A stretch of DNA of 64,000 nucleotides from Snodgrassella alvi (GTDB lineage: Bacteria; Pseudomonadota; Gammaproteobacteria; Burkholderiales; Neisseriaceae): positions 1 through 64,000 of the forward strand of contig NZ_MEIK01000035.1 in the NCBI RefSeq assembly GCF_002777855.1, read 5' to 3'. Position 1 is the first letter of the stretch; every line of letters starts with the position of its first letter. The notes under the pieces are model-generated. The model made no database searches. It had not been told where the DNA came from and worked only from the letters and a program-made list of their open reading frames with translations. Of the stretch, positions 8,562 through 18,493 are shown piece after piece. Made by a program: the position numbers and the translations under genes.

Positions 8562-9482
8562 TTATTTAATGTTTTCAATGAAGTAATCGATAAAAACTCT
8601 AAGTTTTGCTAAATTCCTATTTGACTCTGGGTAAAGAAAACAAAATTGCCATATATGATTAATAGAATATTCAGGTAAGATTTCTACCAATTTATTACTC
8701 TGCAACTCATTCTGCACCGCAAATTTAAATAAATGTACAATTCCACAACCATTCAATGCAAGAACCTTAGTCGCAAGAATGCTGTCAAACACTTGGATCT
8801 GGTTCGAATAATGAAAATCCCTTTTTGAATGATTATCTACAGAATTCCATAAGAATTTTTTGTTATTTTCGCTTATGCTGAAATTGATACACTGATGATT
8901 TTTAATATCTGAAGGCGATTGTATCATGCTGTTGTTAGACAAATATTCAGGACTAGCAAACAGACCGGATGTGGCATCATGCAATTTTTTTTTAATTAAA
9001 AAGGGCTCAAGTTTGGTCTCAGGCTGAATCAACCTCACTGATAAATCATAAGTTTCAGCCACAAAATCAATATTTCGATTAGTTACATGAAAATCTAGCT
9101 TCAGATTTGGATATAGTTCACAAAATTTATTTAAATATGGCGCCATTTTATAGTTAAAAAAACTTTCTGGAACACTGATTTTTAGTCTTCCAGCTACAGA
9201 CTCTTTTTGTAGTTTAAGCTCTTGCTCAATACTGATTAATGATTCTAAAATTTCAGAGCATTTTTTATAATAAATTTTTCCTTCTGGTGTTAATTTGATT
9301 TTACGTGTATTTCGACTGAATAATTCAATACCAATCCTTTCTTCAAGCCTTTTAATAGAGCGGCTAACAGCAGCAGGCGTAATATTCAAATACTCAGCAG
9401 CAGCTGAGAAATTTTCATTTTCAGCTGCTACGAGAAACAGTTCAAGACTAGCTAAATTCATACCCTGTAAATGGTTTTTCAT
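8562..9482 (-). CDS. LysR family transcriptional regulator
   Basis: A 306-residue regulator. The winged helix-turn-helix covers about residues 8-67 (SLELFLVAAENENFSAAAEYL then ITPAAVSRSIKRLEERIG), followed by the linker helix and the periplasmic-binding-like effector domain. It resembles the LysR group with a VAGRLKISVPESF junction. It lies 8 bp downstream of the EamA transporter on the same strand, so the pair is likely co-transcribed and autoregulated through an operator in front of the transporter. An A9 homopolymer occurs within the gene (8985-8993). The effector is unknown. Confidence 0.93.
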   Translation of the reverse strand: MKNHLQGMNLASLELFLVAAENENFSAAAEYLNITPAAVSRSIKRLEERIGIELFSRNTRKIKLTPEGKIYYKKCSEILESLISIEQELKLQKESVAGRLKISVPESFFNYKMAPYLNKFCELYPNLKLDFHVTNRNIDFVAETYDLSVRLIQPETKLEPFLIKKKLHDATSGLFASPEYLSNNSMIQSPSDIKNHQCINFSISENNKKFLWNSVDNHSKRDFHYSNQIQVFDSILATKVLALNGCGIVHLFKFAVQNELQSNKLVEILPEYSINHIWQFCFLYPESNRNLAKLRVFIDYFIENIK

Positions 9483-9490
9483 TTCAACAA

Positions 9491-10420
9491 CTAAATATCT
9501 GCCTGATTTTTACGCATATAAAGATTATTCATTATTAATGCTATAAGCGTAATTACCATTCCCAAAACTTCAATATACGAAACGTGATGCCCTTGCAAAA
9601 GGCCAATAATGTACGATATAACGGGTACCAAATTAACAAATAAAACTCCATTGATTGTGCCTAGCGCTTTAATACCTGCATTCCAACTGATAATCACTAA
9701 AGTAGTTATAACCAAAATAAAAATATCAAATTTACTGGCTGCCATTGCCTGAAAATTTGGATAACTGGCGTAACCAAATAATGTTGCCGCTATAGTAATG
9801 AATATTATACTCAGTGTTCCTAAGGAAGAGCTTAACGCAGTGACACGTAAAGCACTCCAGCCATATACTGAAATCATAATATTGGCAAAATAGGTATATA
9901 TTACCCAGCAGATAGTGGCTGCCAATAGTAGCAAATCGCCGATAAAGCTAGATGAAGCCCTCAAATGACTAAAATTACCATTAGTAATTACCAAAACAAT
10001 ACCAGTAAAAGCTAATAGCATGCAGAAACTAGTTTTAGAATCGGGGAAGCTACGATGAATAATGCATGTTAGCGCAAGCGATAATAAAGGCATCAGAGCT
10101 AATATAATCGTTGCATGTTCTGCTGAAGAATAACCTATTCCAATAAACGTGAGAAAATTTAGTCCTGCAAAGCCGATACTTCCAAAAAACCAGAGTAACA
10201 AGGTTTTACCTTCAGTTTGATAACTTTTTTTACCTTCTAGAATGATTAAAATCACACTGACAAGCACTGCCCCCAAAACATAACGAATGAAAGTAAGATA
10301 ATAGCCATCAATACCTGAAGATACGGCATGTTTGGATGCGGGATACATAATTCCCCAGCCAACTACCGTAATCAATAGATATACAATACTTTTGCAACTA
10401 AATTGTCTGTTAATACCCAT
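9491..10420 (-). CDS. EamA/DMT family exporter
   Basis: A 309-residue inner-membrane protein with about ten transmembrane helices in two EamA repeats (about 13-150 and 165-300), the fold of drug/metabolite transporters such as RhtA and YddG. Family signs include an early WGIMYPASKHA segment and a helix with YLTFIRYVLGA. The substrate cannot be read from sequence; exporters of this family often carry amino acids or related metabolites. It is followed directly by the LysR gene, which probably controls it. The ATG at 10420 follows AGGAT about 8 bases upstream. Confidence 0.92.
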   Translation of the reverse strand: MGINRQFSCKSIVYLLITVVGWGIMYPASKHAVSSGIDGYYLTFIRYVLGAVLVSVILIILEGKKSYQTEGKTLLLWFFGSIGFAGLNFLTFIGIGYSSAEHATIILALMPLLSLALTCIIHRSFPDSKTSFCMLLAFTGIVLVITNGNFSHLRASSSFIGDLLLLAATICWVIYTYFANIMISVYGWSALRVTALSSSLGTLSIIFITIAATLFGYASYPNFQAMAASKFDIFILVITTLVIISWNAGIKALGTINGVLFVNLVPVISYIIGLLQGHHVSYIEVLGMVITLIALIMNNLYMRKNQADI

Positions 10421-10431
10421 GTCTTTTATCC

Positions 10432-10470
10432 TGAAATGAATTGTATTGCATATTGTTATAATTCATTTCA
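10432..10470. promoter_or_regulatory. 11-bp inverted repeat in the EamA-LysR leader
   Basis: TGAAATGAATT at 10432-10442 and its exact reverse complement at 10460-10470, 17 bp apart and ending 12 bp before the transporter start codon. A TATAAC -10-like hexamer lies inside on the minus strand. It could be the operator of the downstream LysR protein or an RNA hairpin near the ribosome-binding site. Confidence 0.55.
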
Positions 10471-10624
10471 AGTAGAAGAACATTATAGAGCGAGTAATAA
10501 GTCTTGTTACATAAAGTAACATCAGACAACATTAAGATCCAGAAAACCAACAAAAGGTTTGTAATTGATTCAGATAAGCGTAAATCGAATATACATTTAA
10601 TTGCATCTCTCGCTACTCAATTGC

Positions 10625-11551
10625 TTACAGATTCATAACCGGCGGCTGCACCAGTATCAGCACTGTCGGCAAGGTAATCAAGCTTAATACCGTACTGAAA
10701 AAAGTAGCAGAAGAAACTAGTTGTGGTTTGGTGTTGAACTGTACAGACATCAATGTGGTATTGGCTGCTGTCGGCATAGCAGCAAGAACAATCAATATTT
10801 TTTTCGCCATCAGGTCTAGCGGCATAAAGTACACCAGCAGCACAGCCCACAAAGGCGATACTATCAATCGGAGTATCAACGCAAAGCTTATTTTAGGCAG
10901 TTCAATCTGCTTAATATGTAATGTAGCCAGCTGCATACCCAAAATAAGCATAATAACTGGAATGGAAGAATCTCCTATCATTCCTACAGCCAGCAGTATT
11001 TCTTTACTGAGTGGAATATGCAGTATCTGAAATATCAAACCCAATAAAGCACCATGTACAATCGGCATGCGTAAGACTTTTTTCAAAACTGTGCGCTGGC
11101 TGATGCCTTCAACATCATTGCTGCCTTTTGCTGCAAAATAAGTGCCTAATGTACTCATAACAAACTGTTGCAGTACCATCAGAATTACAGCGATATCAAA
11201 ACCGGCACTCCCGAAAAATACCAGAATCACCGGTGTACCGTAGTTTCCATTATTCATAAAACATGATGCCAAAATCAGGGCGCAATTATCCTGATTGCGG
11301 TAATGACAAATTTTCGACCACAGATACACCAGTACAATCAGTCCGATACACAAAATCAATACATAGAAAGCATAATAAGCATAAGCAGAAGTCAGCTGAT
11401 GGCTGTAAAACGTTTTGAAGGCCAGAAAGGGAGAAAGAATATACAAAGACATTTTCGATAATCCGGCTATATCGAATTTAAGGATTTTCTGACAGATGAA
11501 TCCAGTAACAAAAATTCCGAAAACCGGTAATAAAATCATCAGAAAATGCAT
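10625..11551 (-). CDS. AEC (auxin efflux carrier) family transporter
   Basis: A 308-residue inner-membrane protein with about ten transmembrane helices in two halves. The family signature SCFMNNGNYGTPVIL is in the first half, with the matching AMPTAANTTLMSVQF segment in the second. Bacterial members move small organic anions such as malate or malonate; the substrate here is unknown. It is separated from the EamA-LysR pair by 200 bp and shares their direction, but there is no sign of co-transcription. A tail-to-tail relation with other genes is absent: everything from 6.2 to 15.6 kb runs leftward. Confidence 0.92.
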   Translation of the reverse strand: MHFLMILLPVFGIFVTGFICQKILKFDIAGLSKMSLYILSPFLAFKTFYSHQLTSAYAYYAFYVLILCIGLIVLVYLWSKICHYRNQDNCALILASCFMNNGNYGTPVILVFFGSAGFDIAVILMVLQQFVMSTLGTYFAAKGSNDVEGISQRTVLKKVLRMPIVHGALLGLIFQILHIPLSKEILLAVGMIGDSSIPVIMLILGMQLATLHIKQIELPKISFALILRLIVSPLWAVLLVYFMPLDLMAKKILIVLAAMPTAANTTLMSVQFNTKPQLVSSATFFSTVLSLITLPTVLILVQPPVMNL

Positions 11552-11660
11552 AATCTATCCTTACCGATAAACAGATATCGGATTGTCAATATGTCTGAAG
11601 AATTTTAGAAATTCTTAATCAGGCAGCTCTCGTACACAATGGCAACAATGTGACTATGGT

Positions 11661-12068
11661 TTAAAACCAGTTAACCAGATAATCTCGCCACAACGCTAGC
11701 ACCCATAAAATTGCCAGTAGTAACATGGTTAATAATTGAGCAGCCGATGCTGTATCTTTAGCCCGTTTGGCCAGCGGATGTTTTGCCAACGAAGTATGGT
11801 CGACAGCTGCTTCAATAGCCGTATTAAAGAGCTCTACAATCCAGCTTAAAAACGAAGCCATAATTAAAACCATACGCGTCAGGATGCCAAAATCCAATAC
11901 AAAAACCAGCACAATCAAAATTCCATTTAACCACAACAGCTGACGAAAAGCCGATTCGCTGCAAGCCGCTTTCAAACCAGCCAGAGAGTAACCATAGGCG
12001 TTGAATATGCGGCGTATACCGGTTTTACCTTTGATAGTATTGGCATACTGCTTATTATTTTCCGGCAT
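11661..12068 (-). CDS. dgkA: Diacylglycerol kinase
   Basis: Phosphorylates diacylglycerol to phosphatidic acid at the inner membrane, recycling lipid released during envelope biosynthesis. The 135-residue protein has the usual small size with three transmembrane helices. The signature ELFNTAIEAAVD, holding the catalytic Glu and metal-binding residues, is complete. It lies 48 bp downstream of gshB and may be read with it. Confidence 0.95.
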   Translation of the reverse strand: MPENNKQYANTIKGKTGIRRIFNAYGYSLAGLKAACSESAFRQLLWLNGILIVLVFVLDFGILTRMVLIMASFLSWIVELFNTAIEAAVDHTSLAKHPLAKRAKDTASAAQLLTMLLLAILWVLALWRDYLVNWF

Positions 12069-12116
12069 GATAATATTATTGTCCTTTTAAAATCGGATAT
12101 GGCTGCACAAGATTTT

Positions 12117-13088
12117 TTAAAGCGGGGAACCATATAAACGTGCAGCTTCTTCAACAGCATCGGCAAATATAGCAGCCACATCACAGTCAGTTTGCTTGCT
12201 AATTTCTTGAAAACCAGTCGGACTGGTAACATTGATTTCCGTCAGATAATCACCAATCACATCCAGTCCAGCCAGCAGAATACCTCTGCGTACCAGTTCC
12301 GGAGCCAATGTTTCAGCAATTTGCCTATCTCGTTCACTCAATGGCTGCGCCACGCCATGGCCACCTGCAGCCAGATTGCCTCGTGTCTCGCCCTGCTGTG
12401 GAATACGTGCCAATGCATAGGGAACAACTCGCCCACCAATAATTAATATGCGTTTATCGCCATGAACAATTTCAGGAATATAACGCTGTACCATGATTGT
12501 ACGGCTGTCTAAACGCATCAGCATTTCCAGAATACTGCTGATATTAGGGTCATTCTGCTGCAATCGGAAAATCCCCATACCCCCCATACCATCCAGCGGC
12601 TTAATAATGATATCGTGGTACTCATGCAAAAAAGCACGCACATCTGCTGCACGGGTAGTGACCAAAGTCGGAGCAGTAAACTCTGTAAAATCTAAAATAG
12701 CTAGTTTTTCATTGAAATCTCGCATAGCCTGCCCGCTGTTATAAACACGGGCACCTTGTTTGGCGGCTAAAGTCAGCAATTGAGTCGCATATAAATACTG
12801 CATATCAAATGGCGGGTCAGTACGCATGATCACTGCATCAAAACTGTTTAGCCGATATTGCTGTTGAGGCAAAGGACTAAACCAGCAGTGGTCATGATCA
12901 TCTCTGGCTTCGGTAAAGCCAAATTCGCTAGCCTCTGCCACAACATATTCTTGCTGCACACTTAGCTGACTGGCTAATGTGTGAAACAATGTCCAGCCTC
13001 GTGCAGCCATTTCCCGCATCATGGCATAAGTGGTGTCTTTATAAGTTTTGAAGCCAGCCATTGGGTCGGCTATAAACAGGATTTTCAT
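12117..13088 (-). CDS. gshB: Glutathione synthetase
   Basis: ATP-dependent ligation of gamma-glutamylcysteine and glycine, the second step of glutathione synthesis. The 323-residue ATP-grasp protein carries the N-terminal MKILFIADPMAGFKTYKDTT segment, the DPPFDMQYLYATQLL substrate-domain motif, the ATP-grasp loop IIKPLDGMGGMGIF and the C-terminal metal-binding region ending EINVTSPTGFQEI. Together with gshA (14262-15623) it makes the window self-sufficient for glutathione synthesis; trpS lies between the two. Confidence 0.97.
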   Translation of the reverse strand: MKILFIADPMAGFKTYKDTTYAMMREMAARGWTLFHTLASQLSVQQEYVVAEASEFGFTEARDDHDHCWFSPLPQQQYRLNSFDAVIMRTDPPFDMQYLYATQLLTLAAKQGARVYNSGQAMRDFNEKLAILDFTEFTAPTLVTTRAADVRAFLHEYHDIIIKPLDGMGGMGIFRLQQNDPNISSILEMLMRLDSRTIMVQRYIPEIVHGDKRILIIGGRVVPYALARIPQQGETRGNLAAGGHGVAQPLSERDRQIAETLAPELVRRGILLAGLDVIGDYLTEINVTSPTGFQEISKQTDCDVAAIFADAVEEAARLYGSPL

Positions 13089-13151
13089 TATATTTACCTA
13101 CAGATAATTTAACCGGCTCAAAATCAACTTCCAGCCGGTTAAACCAGTACT

Positions 13152-14162
13152 TTATTTTAATGAACGAATGCCTACTGCTTCACGTACTTCCTCTAGCAGC
13201 GGTTTTGCCTGTGCACGCGCTTTTACCGCACCTGCCTGCAAAATATCTTCAATCAATGAGGGCTCTGCCATCAGCTGAGTAAATCGCTCACGCTTTTCAG
13301 CCAGCTCTTCATTGATTTTTGTTGCTAGCATTTTTTTAGCTTCGCCCCAAGCCAGACCTTCAGCAAGCATCTGAGTAAAGCTGCTCGTTTCTGTCGGTGT
13401 AGAGAAAGCTTTATAAATATCAAATAGGGGGCTTTCATCAGGCTGCTTCGGTTCGCCCGGTTCTTTCAGATTGGTAACAATCTTATTTACCGCTTTCTGC
13501 AATTTCTTTTCCGATTCAAATAATGGAATGGTATTACCGTAACTTTTGCTCATTTTTCGGCCATCCAGACCAACCAATGTTTCCACATTGTCATCTATTT
13601 GAGCTTCGGGCAAAGTAAACAAAGGCTTGAAACGATGATTGAAACGGCCTGCTATATCACGCGCCATTTCCAGATGCTGAATCTGATCACGCCCTACCGG
13701 TACCTTATCGGCATTAAATATCAGAATATCTGCACTCATGAGCATCGGATAACAGAAAAGCCCCATTTCAATACCGTGATCTAGGTCCTCCTGCCCTTTT
13801 TCTGCATTTTCCTGTACGGCTGCTTTATACGCATGGGCACGGTTCATTAGCCCCTTAGCTGTATTGCAGGTCAGAATCCAGTTCAGTTCCATTACTTCGG
13901 GAATATCAGTCTGACGGTAAAAAGTTGTACGCTCAGGGTCAAGGCCACAGGCCAGCCATGTTGCAGCAACAGCTTTGGTTGATTCATGAACTTTTTCCGG
14001 ATCATGGCATTTAATTAAAGCATGATAATCAGATAAAAAAAGGAAAGATTCCACATCTGGATTCTGGCTCGCCTGAATAGCCGGACGAATGGCACCCACA
14101 TAATTACCAAGATGTGGTATGCCGCTGGGTGTAACACCAGTTAAAACGCGCGTTTTTTTCAT
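13152..14162 (-). CDS. trpS: Tryptophanyl-tRNA synthetase
   Basis: Class I aminoacyl-tRNA synthetase charging tRNA-Trp. The 336-residue protein has the ATP-binding HIGH-like motif at 12-20 (PSGIPHLGN) and the KMSKS loop at 203-207. Tryptophan-pocket segments (GYPM-type [11 protein letters not shown] and [16 protein letters not shown]) are intact. It is placed between gshB and gshA with 60-100 bp spacers, so co-transcription is possible. Confidence 0.97.
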   Translation of the reverse strand: MKKTRVLTGVTPSGIPHLGNYVGAIRPAIQASQNPDVESFLFLSDYHALIKCHDPEKVHESTKAVAATWLACGLDPERTTFYRQTDIPEVMELNWILTCNTAKGLMNRAHAYKAAVQENAEKGQEDLDHGIEMGLFCYPMLMSADILIFNADKVPVGRDQIQHLEMARDIAGRFNHRFKPLFTLPEAQIDDNVETLVGLDGRKMSKSYGNTIPLFESEKKLQKAVNKIVTNLKEPGEPKQPDESPLFDIYKAFSTPTETSSFTQMLAEGLAWGEAKKMLATKINEELAEKRERFTQLMAEPSLIEDILQAGAVKARAQAKPLLEEVREAVGIRSLK

Positions 14163-14261
14163 TATGAATCGTACTTTATGAAATTAATATTATTTTGAAA
14201 CAAAATTTTCTGCTTACTCTAAATTACGTTGCAGTGAGAAAGTCTGAATAATAGAAGTAAA

Positions 14262-15623
14262 TCAAACCGCTATTTCAGGCATATTTTCCAGCTCTATAGC
14301 TGCAGCCAGCAACGATAATCTGGCCAGCACACCATACACATAAAGACGGACACTTTCACAATCATTGGCCTGACTAACATTCTCTGTCTGCACGATACCC
14401 AATTGTTCCCATGGCTGAAATTCGCGTTTGCTGGCAGCATCTTCTTCCGTAATCTCAGTTTCAGGTGAGACAATATTGCAGTGCAATGGCACAAAATGCA
14501 TACCCATAGCATTCAGATTTTCGTCTGGTCCGCGTCCCTCATGCACACGGTAAAAGCCACCGATTACAAACCGGTCCATCATATAAACCACAGGTTCTGC
14601 GGTAGCACCATGCAGTGTTTCGTAAGTATAAATACCTTCCTGCACAATCACTTCACTGACTTCCAGACCTTCTTTGATTTTAGCCATTTTATTGCGTTTT
14701 TTGCGATTGAGGCCACGCACCTCATCTGCCGAATGAACGCTCATCACCCCCATACCATAAGTACCGGCGTCGGCTTTAACAATCACAAAAGGTTTATCCT
14801 GAATGCCCAGTTCATCATATTTATTCTGAATACGTTGTAAGAGACGTTCCACAGTATCTGCCAGACGGTTTTCACCTTCGTGGCTGGCAAAATCTAAACC
14901 ACTACATACTTCATAATATGGATTAATCGTCCACTCATCTATGCCTGCCACTTTGGCAAACTCTGCTGCCACCTGATTATATGCATGAAAATGAGTACTT
15001 TTTCGCCTCGTGGTCCAACCCGCTTTTAATGGTGGCAATAGTTTCTGTTCCAGCCCCTGAAGAATATCTGGTACGCCTCCTGACAAATCATTGTTCAGCA
15101 AAATCATACAAGGAGTGAAACCATCTGCTAGCTGTAATCGATTACCCTGCCGCAATACTGGCTCGAGTGTAATGTGGTCACCAAGCGCCGTTTCCAGTGT
15201 GGTAATCTGAGTAATTTCGGGATTAATTGTACCAATTCGCACATTTAATCCCACATGACGCAATATAGAATAGAGTGCGTAAACATTTTGCAGATAAAAA
15301 GTATTGCGCGTATGGTTTTCAGGTATCAGCAAAACAGACTGTGCTTCTGCACAGGCACGTTCCACTGCATCCTGTGCCGCTACAGAAGCCAAAGGCAAAA
15401 AAACAGGATTCAGGTTGTTAAAACCACCCGGAAACAGATTCATGTCAATACTGGCAAGTTTATATCCACTGTTACGAATATCCACCGAACCGTAAAAAGG
15501 AGCGTGGTGATGTCGCCATTGGGTACGAAACCATGATTCAATCTGCGTCTGTTTGGCTAAAATTGCCCGTTCAAAATTCTGCAATTCCAAGCGATGCGCT
15601 GCGGCCACATCAGGTAAACTCAT
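14262..15623 (-). CDS. gshA: Glutamate-cysteine ligase, proteobacterial type
   Basis: First step of glutathione synthesis. The 453-residue protein belongs to the ligase family found in Neisseria, Acidithiobacillus and related bacteria, unrelated in sequence to E. coli GshA. It shows conserved stretches such as SVDIRNSGYKLASIDMNLFP, FVIVKADAGTYGMGVM (ATP-grasp-like loop) and VYMMDRFVIGGFYRVHEGRG. The GAAAGGA segment upstream of the ATG is a good ribosome-binding site. It is the most upstream gene of the leftward gshA-trpS-gshB-dgkA run. Confidence 0.94.
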   Translation of the reverse strand: MSLPDVAAAHRLELQNFERAILAKQTQIESWFRTQWRHHHAPFYGSVDIRNSGYKLASIDMNLFPGGFNNLNPVFLPLASVAAQDAVERACAEAQSVLLIPENHTRNTFYLQNVYALYSILRHVGLNVRIGTINPEITQITTLETALGDHITLEPVLRQGNRLQLADGFTPCMILLNNDLSGGVPDILQGLEQKLLPPLKAGWTTRRKSTHFHAYNQVAAEFAKVAGIDEWTINPYYEVCSGLDFASHEGENRLADTVERLLQRIQNKYDELGIQDKPFVIVKADAGTYGMGVMSVHSADEVRGLNRKKRNKMAKIKEGLEVSEVIVQEGIYTYETLHGATAEPVVYMMDRFVIGGFYRVHEGRGPDENLNAMGMHFVPLHCNIVSPETEITEEDAASKREFQPWEQLGIVQTENVSQANDCESVRLYVYGVLARLSLLAAAIELENMPEIAV

Positions 15624-15781
15624 ATTTCAGTCCTTTCTACATATATATGCTGCATTACTTAGTGCATATAGTGGTCATTATTATAACAACAAACGCCAGA
15701 TTAACAGAAAACAGCAACTATAATCGTTTTCACACAGATATTCAGGCCATCTACACTTGCAAAAAATAGACAATAAGTCTA

Positions 15782-15819
15782 AAAATATTCATTTAATTAC
15801 ATTCAAATCTGAATATTTT
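15782..15819. promoter_or_regulatory. 10-bp inverted repeat upstream of leuC
   Basis: AAAATATTCA at 15782-15791 and TGAATATTTT at 15810-15819, separated by 18 bp, about 90 bp before the leuC start. The AT-rich dyad is in the right place for an operator, for example of a LysR-type regulator, but the region is AT-rich enough for chance. Confidence 0.35.
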
Positions 15820-15905
15820 ATATTTTTAGACAAAATGCTTGTAAATCCTTCTTAACAGTATTAAGATGCTTCACACATAAAACATAACAAAACAAAGCTA
15901 GTACA

Positions 15906-17312
15906 ATGAAAGCACAAACCCTGTATGAAAAACTGTGGAATAGCCATATTGTCCAACAACAGGCTGATGGCACAGTTTTACTCTATATCGACCGCCATCT
16001 AGTACATGAAGTCACCAGCCCGCAAGCTTTTGAAGGACTGAAGCTGGCTCATCGGCCATTGTGGCGCGAGCAAAGTATAGTTGCTACTGCTGATCACAAC
16101 ACCCCTACAGACCACTGGGACAAAGGCATCACCGATCCTATTTCCAAGCTTCAGGTCAATACACTGGATAAAAACATACACGACTTTGGTGTAGAAAAAT
16201 ATTATCCATTCAAAAATATCAATCAGGGTATTGTGCACGTAGTAGGCCCCGAACAAGGCGCCACTTTACCAGGTATGACAGTAGTCTGCGGAGATTCACA
16301 CACGTCTACCCATGGTGCTTTTGGTGCACTGGCTCATGGCATCGGTACATCAGAAGTAGAACACGTCATGGCCACACAGTGTATTACTGCCAAAAAATCA
16401 AAAACCATGCTGATTGAAATTACCGGCACGCTAAAACCTTGTATTACCGCCAAAGATATTGCTTTATATATTATTGGCCAGATAGGTACTGCCGGAGGCA
16501 CTGGTTATGCAATTGAATTCGGCGGTGAAGCAATCCGCAATTTATCAATGGAAGGTCGAATGACCCTTTGCAACATGGCCATCGAAGCAGGAGCCCGTTC
16601 AGGCCTTGTAGCAGTTGACCAAACCACAATCGATTACATCAAAGACCGCCATTTCGCACCTAAAGGTGAATTATGGGAGCAGGCTGTTAGTTACTGGAAA
16701 ACACTGGTCTCAGATGCAGGAGCCAGCTTTGATAAAACTTATCATTTTAATGCGGAAGACATCGAACCACAGGTTACATGGGGAACCTCACCAGAAATGG
16801 TAATTGCAGTAAATCAACAAGTGCCCGACCCTGATGCAGAAACGGATCCAGTAAAACGGGAGGGTATGCAGCGGGCACTGCAATATATGGGCTTAACTGC
16901 CGGTACACCAGTCAATGAAATTCCAGTTGATGTTGTATTTATTGGTTCATGCACCAACGGAAGAATTGAAGATTTACGTATTGCTGCCCAAGTAGCGAAA
17001 GGACGACATAAGGCAGATAATGTTAATCGGGTATTAATAGTACCCGGCTCAGGAAGAGTCAAACAACAAGCTGAAGCAGAAGGGCTGGATAAAATTTTTA
17101 CAGCCGCAGGTTTTGAGTGGCGCGAACCTGGCTGCTCAATGTGCTTGGCTATGAATGCAGATCGATTACAGCCACATGAACGTTGTGCTTCGACTTCCAA
17201 TCGTAACTTTGAGGGTCGTCAAGGGAACGGTGGTCGCACTCACCTAGTCAGCCCTGCCATGGCAGCAGCTGCAGCAGTCACTGGCCATTTTACTGATGTG
17301 CGACACATATAA
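15906..17312 (+). CDS. leuC: 3-isopropylmalate dehydratase large subunit
   Basis: Isomerises 2- to 3-isopropylmalate in leucine synthesis, as a complex with LeuD. The 468-residue protein has the normal length of the aconitase-type LeuC. The 4Fe-4S ligands are Cys349 ([11 protein letters not shown]), Cys410 and Cys413 ([11 protein letters not shown]). The signature [28 protein letters not shown] is complete. The partner gene leuD is not adjacent: two entericidin-like genes lie between. leuA is outside the window. Confidence 0.98.
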   Translation: MKAQTLYEKLWNSHIVQQQADGTVLLYIDRHLVHEVTSPQAFEGLKLAHRPLWREQSIVATADHNTPTDHWDKGITDPISKLQVNTLDKNIHDFGVEKYYPFKNINQGIVHVVGPEQGATLPGMTVVCGDSHTSTHGAFGALAHGIGTSEVEHVMATQCITAKKSKTMLIEITGTLKPCITAKDIALYIIGQIGTAGGTGYAIEFGGEAIRNLSMEGRMTLCNMAIEAGARSGLVAVDQTTIDYIKDRHFAPKGELWEQAVSYWKTLVSDAGASFDKTYHFNAEDIEPQVTWGTSPEMVIAVNQQVPDPDAETDPVKREGMQRALQYMGLTAGTPVNEIPVDVVFIGSCTNGRIEDLRIAAQVAKGRHKADNVNRVLIVPGSGRVKQQAEAEGLDKIFTAAGFEWREPGCSMCLAMNADRLQPHERCASTSNRNFEGRQGNGGRTHLVSPAMAAAAAVTGHFTDVRHI

Positions 17313-17407
17313 AGTGAATAACTTGCAGTTTTAAGCCAGCAAGTGCATGATAAGCATGTAGTTCTGATTGAATGTGTTAATTATTATCTTTGTTGAAGGA
17401 GTAAAGC

Positions 17408-17533
17408 ATGAAAAAAATGTTGTTAATTGCTGCAATGGTTATGGCTGTACTCTCTGGTTGTCACACAATTCATGGCGTAGGACAAGACGTCCGTGCTGGG
17501 GGTCAGCATCTGTCCAACGCAGCTAGTCGATAA
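17408..17533 (+). CDS. Entericidin-like lipoprotein, copy 1
   Basis: A 41-residue lipoprotein. Signal peptide MKKMLLIAAMVMAVLSGC with lipobox Cys18, then the entericidin motif HTIHGVGQDVRAGGQ. Entericidin A/B-type proteins are tiny outer-membrane-directed lipoproteins; in E. coli the pair forms an antidote/toxin system affecting lysis, which is not proven here. A GGAG ribosome-binding site lies 8 bases before the ATG. It is followed after 18 bp by a second copy. Confidence 0.88.
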   Translation: MKKMLLIAAMVMAVLSGCHTIHGVGQDVRAGGQHLSNAASR

Positions 17534-17551
17534 TATTACAAGGATAAAACC

Positions 17552-17692
17552 ATGAAAAAACTGATGCTTTTAAGCGTTGCCATTGTTGGTTTTCTGGCTG
17601 GTTGTCATACAGTTTCCGGCGTTGGTCGTGATATTTCTGCCGGTGGTCAGGCAGTAAGTAATGCTTCAGACAACGTACGCTCAGAAATGTAA
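17552..17692 (+). CDS. Entericidin-like lipoprotein, copy 2
   Basis: A 46-residue lipoprotein. Signal peptide MKKLMLLSVAIVGFLAGC with Cys18, then HTVSGVGRDISAGGQAVSNA and a short charged tail DNVRSEM that copy 1 lacks. The two copies are alike at about 60 percent of aligned positions by eye, so they are an old tandem duplication. It lies between leuC and leuD. A perfect hairpin follows the stop codon. Confidence 0.88.
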   Translation: MKKLMLLSVAIVGFLAGCHTVSGVGRDISAGGQAVSNASDNVRSEM

Positions 17693-17696
17693 CTGC

Positions 17697-17720
17697 GTGC
17701 AAGCCCGATAGGGCTTGCAC
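17697..17720 (+). terminator. Hairpin after the entericidin pair
   Basis: Perfect 10-bp stem GTGCAAGCCC / GGGCTTGCAC around a GATA tetraloop. No T-run follows, so it may be a weak terminator, an attenuator before leuD or an mRNA 3' end protector. Confidence 0.5.
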
Positions 17721-17758
17721 TAAATTCAATCATTAACTACACATACTGAATCACCCGC

Positions 17759-18400
17759 ATGAAATCTTTTACAACTCTTACGGCTCTGGTAGCACCGCTT
17801 GACCGCGCTAATGTAGACACAGATGCCATCATTCCTAAACAATTTTTAAAATCAATCAAACGCAGTGGTTTCGGCCCAAATGCTTTTGATGAGTGGCGTT
17901 ATCTTGATCACGGTGAACCGGGTATGGACAACAGCAAACGTCCACTGAATCCGGATTTTGTACTCAATCAGCCACGTTATCAGGGTGCACACATTCTGCT
18001 GACCCGTAAGAATTTTGGTTGTGGTTCAAGCCGCGAGCACGCACCATGGGCTCTAGATGATTACGGTTTTCGCGCAATCATTGCACCATCTTTTGCAGAT
18101 ATTTTTTTCAACAACTGCTATAAAAACGGTCTATTACCCATAATTTTGCCCGAAGAAGTAGTGGATCAACTTTTTCATGAAGTTACTTCTCATGAAGGCT
18201 ATCAGCTCAGCATCAATCTGCCCGAACAAACCGTTACCACACCCAGCGGTCATCACTACTATTTCGAGATCACCGAACACCGCAAACATTGTCTCCTCAA
18301 TGGTCTGGATGAAATCGGCCTGACCTTGCAACATGCGGATGCTATAAAAGCCTATGAAAGCAGCCACAAACAACAGCAACCATGGCTGTATCAGTCCTGA
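17759..18400 (+). CDS. leuD: 3-isopropylmalate dehydratase small subunit
   Basis: Small, substrate-specificity subunit of isopropylmalate isomerase, the partner of LeuC. The 213-residue protein has the family's swivel-domain signatures: [21 protein letters not shown] near the start and the loop [21 protein letters not shown]. Length is normal. It lies 93 bp upstream of leuB on the same strand. Confidence 0.97.
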   Translation: MKSFTTLTALVAPLDRANVDTDAIIPKQFLKSIKRSGFGPNAFDEWRYLDHGEPGMDNSKRPLNPDFVLNQPRYQGAHILLTRKNFGCGSSREHAPWALDDYGFRAIIAPSFADIFFNNCYKNGLLPIILPEEVVDQLFHEVTSHEGYQLSINLPEQTVTTPSGHHYYFEITEHRKHCLLNGLDEIGLTLQHADAIKAYESSHKQQQPWLYQS

Positions 18401-18493
18401 CTCCATAGAAACCTGTTTCGTTTTCATACACTAAAAATAAATTATTACTGAGTGCCAATCAGTGGCAGTCAGACAACATTCAGAAAGAATAAA

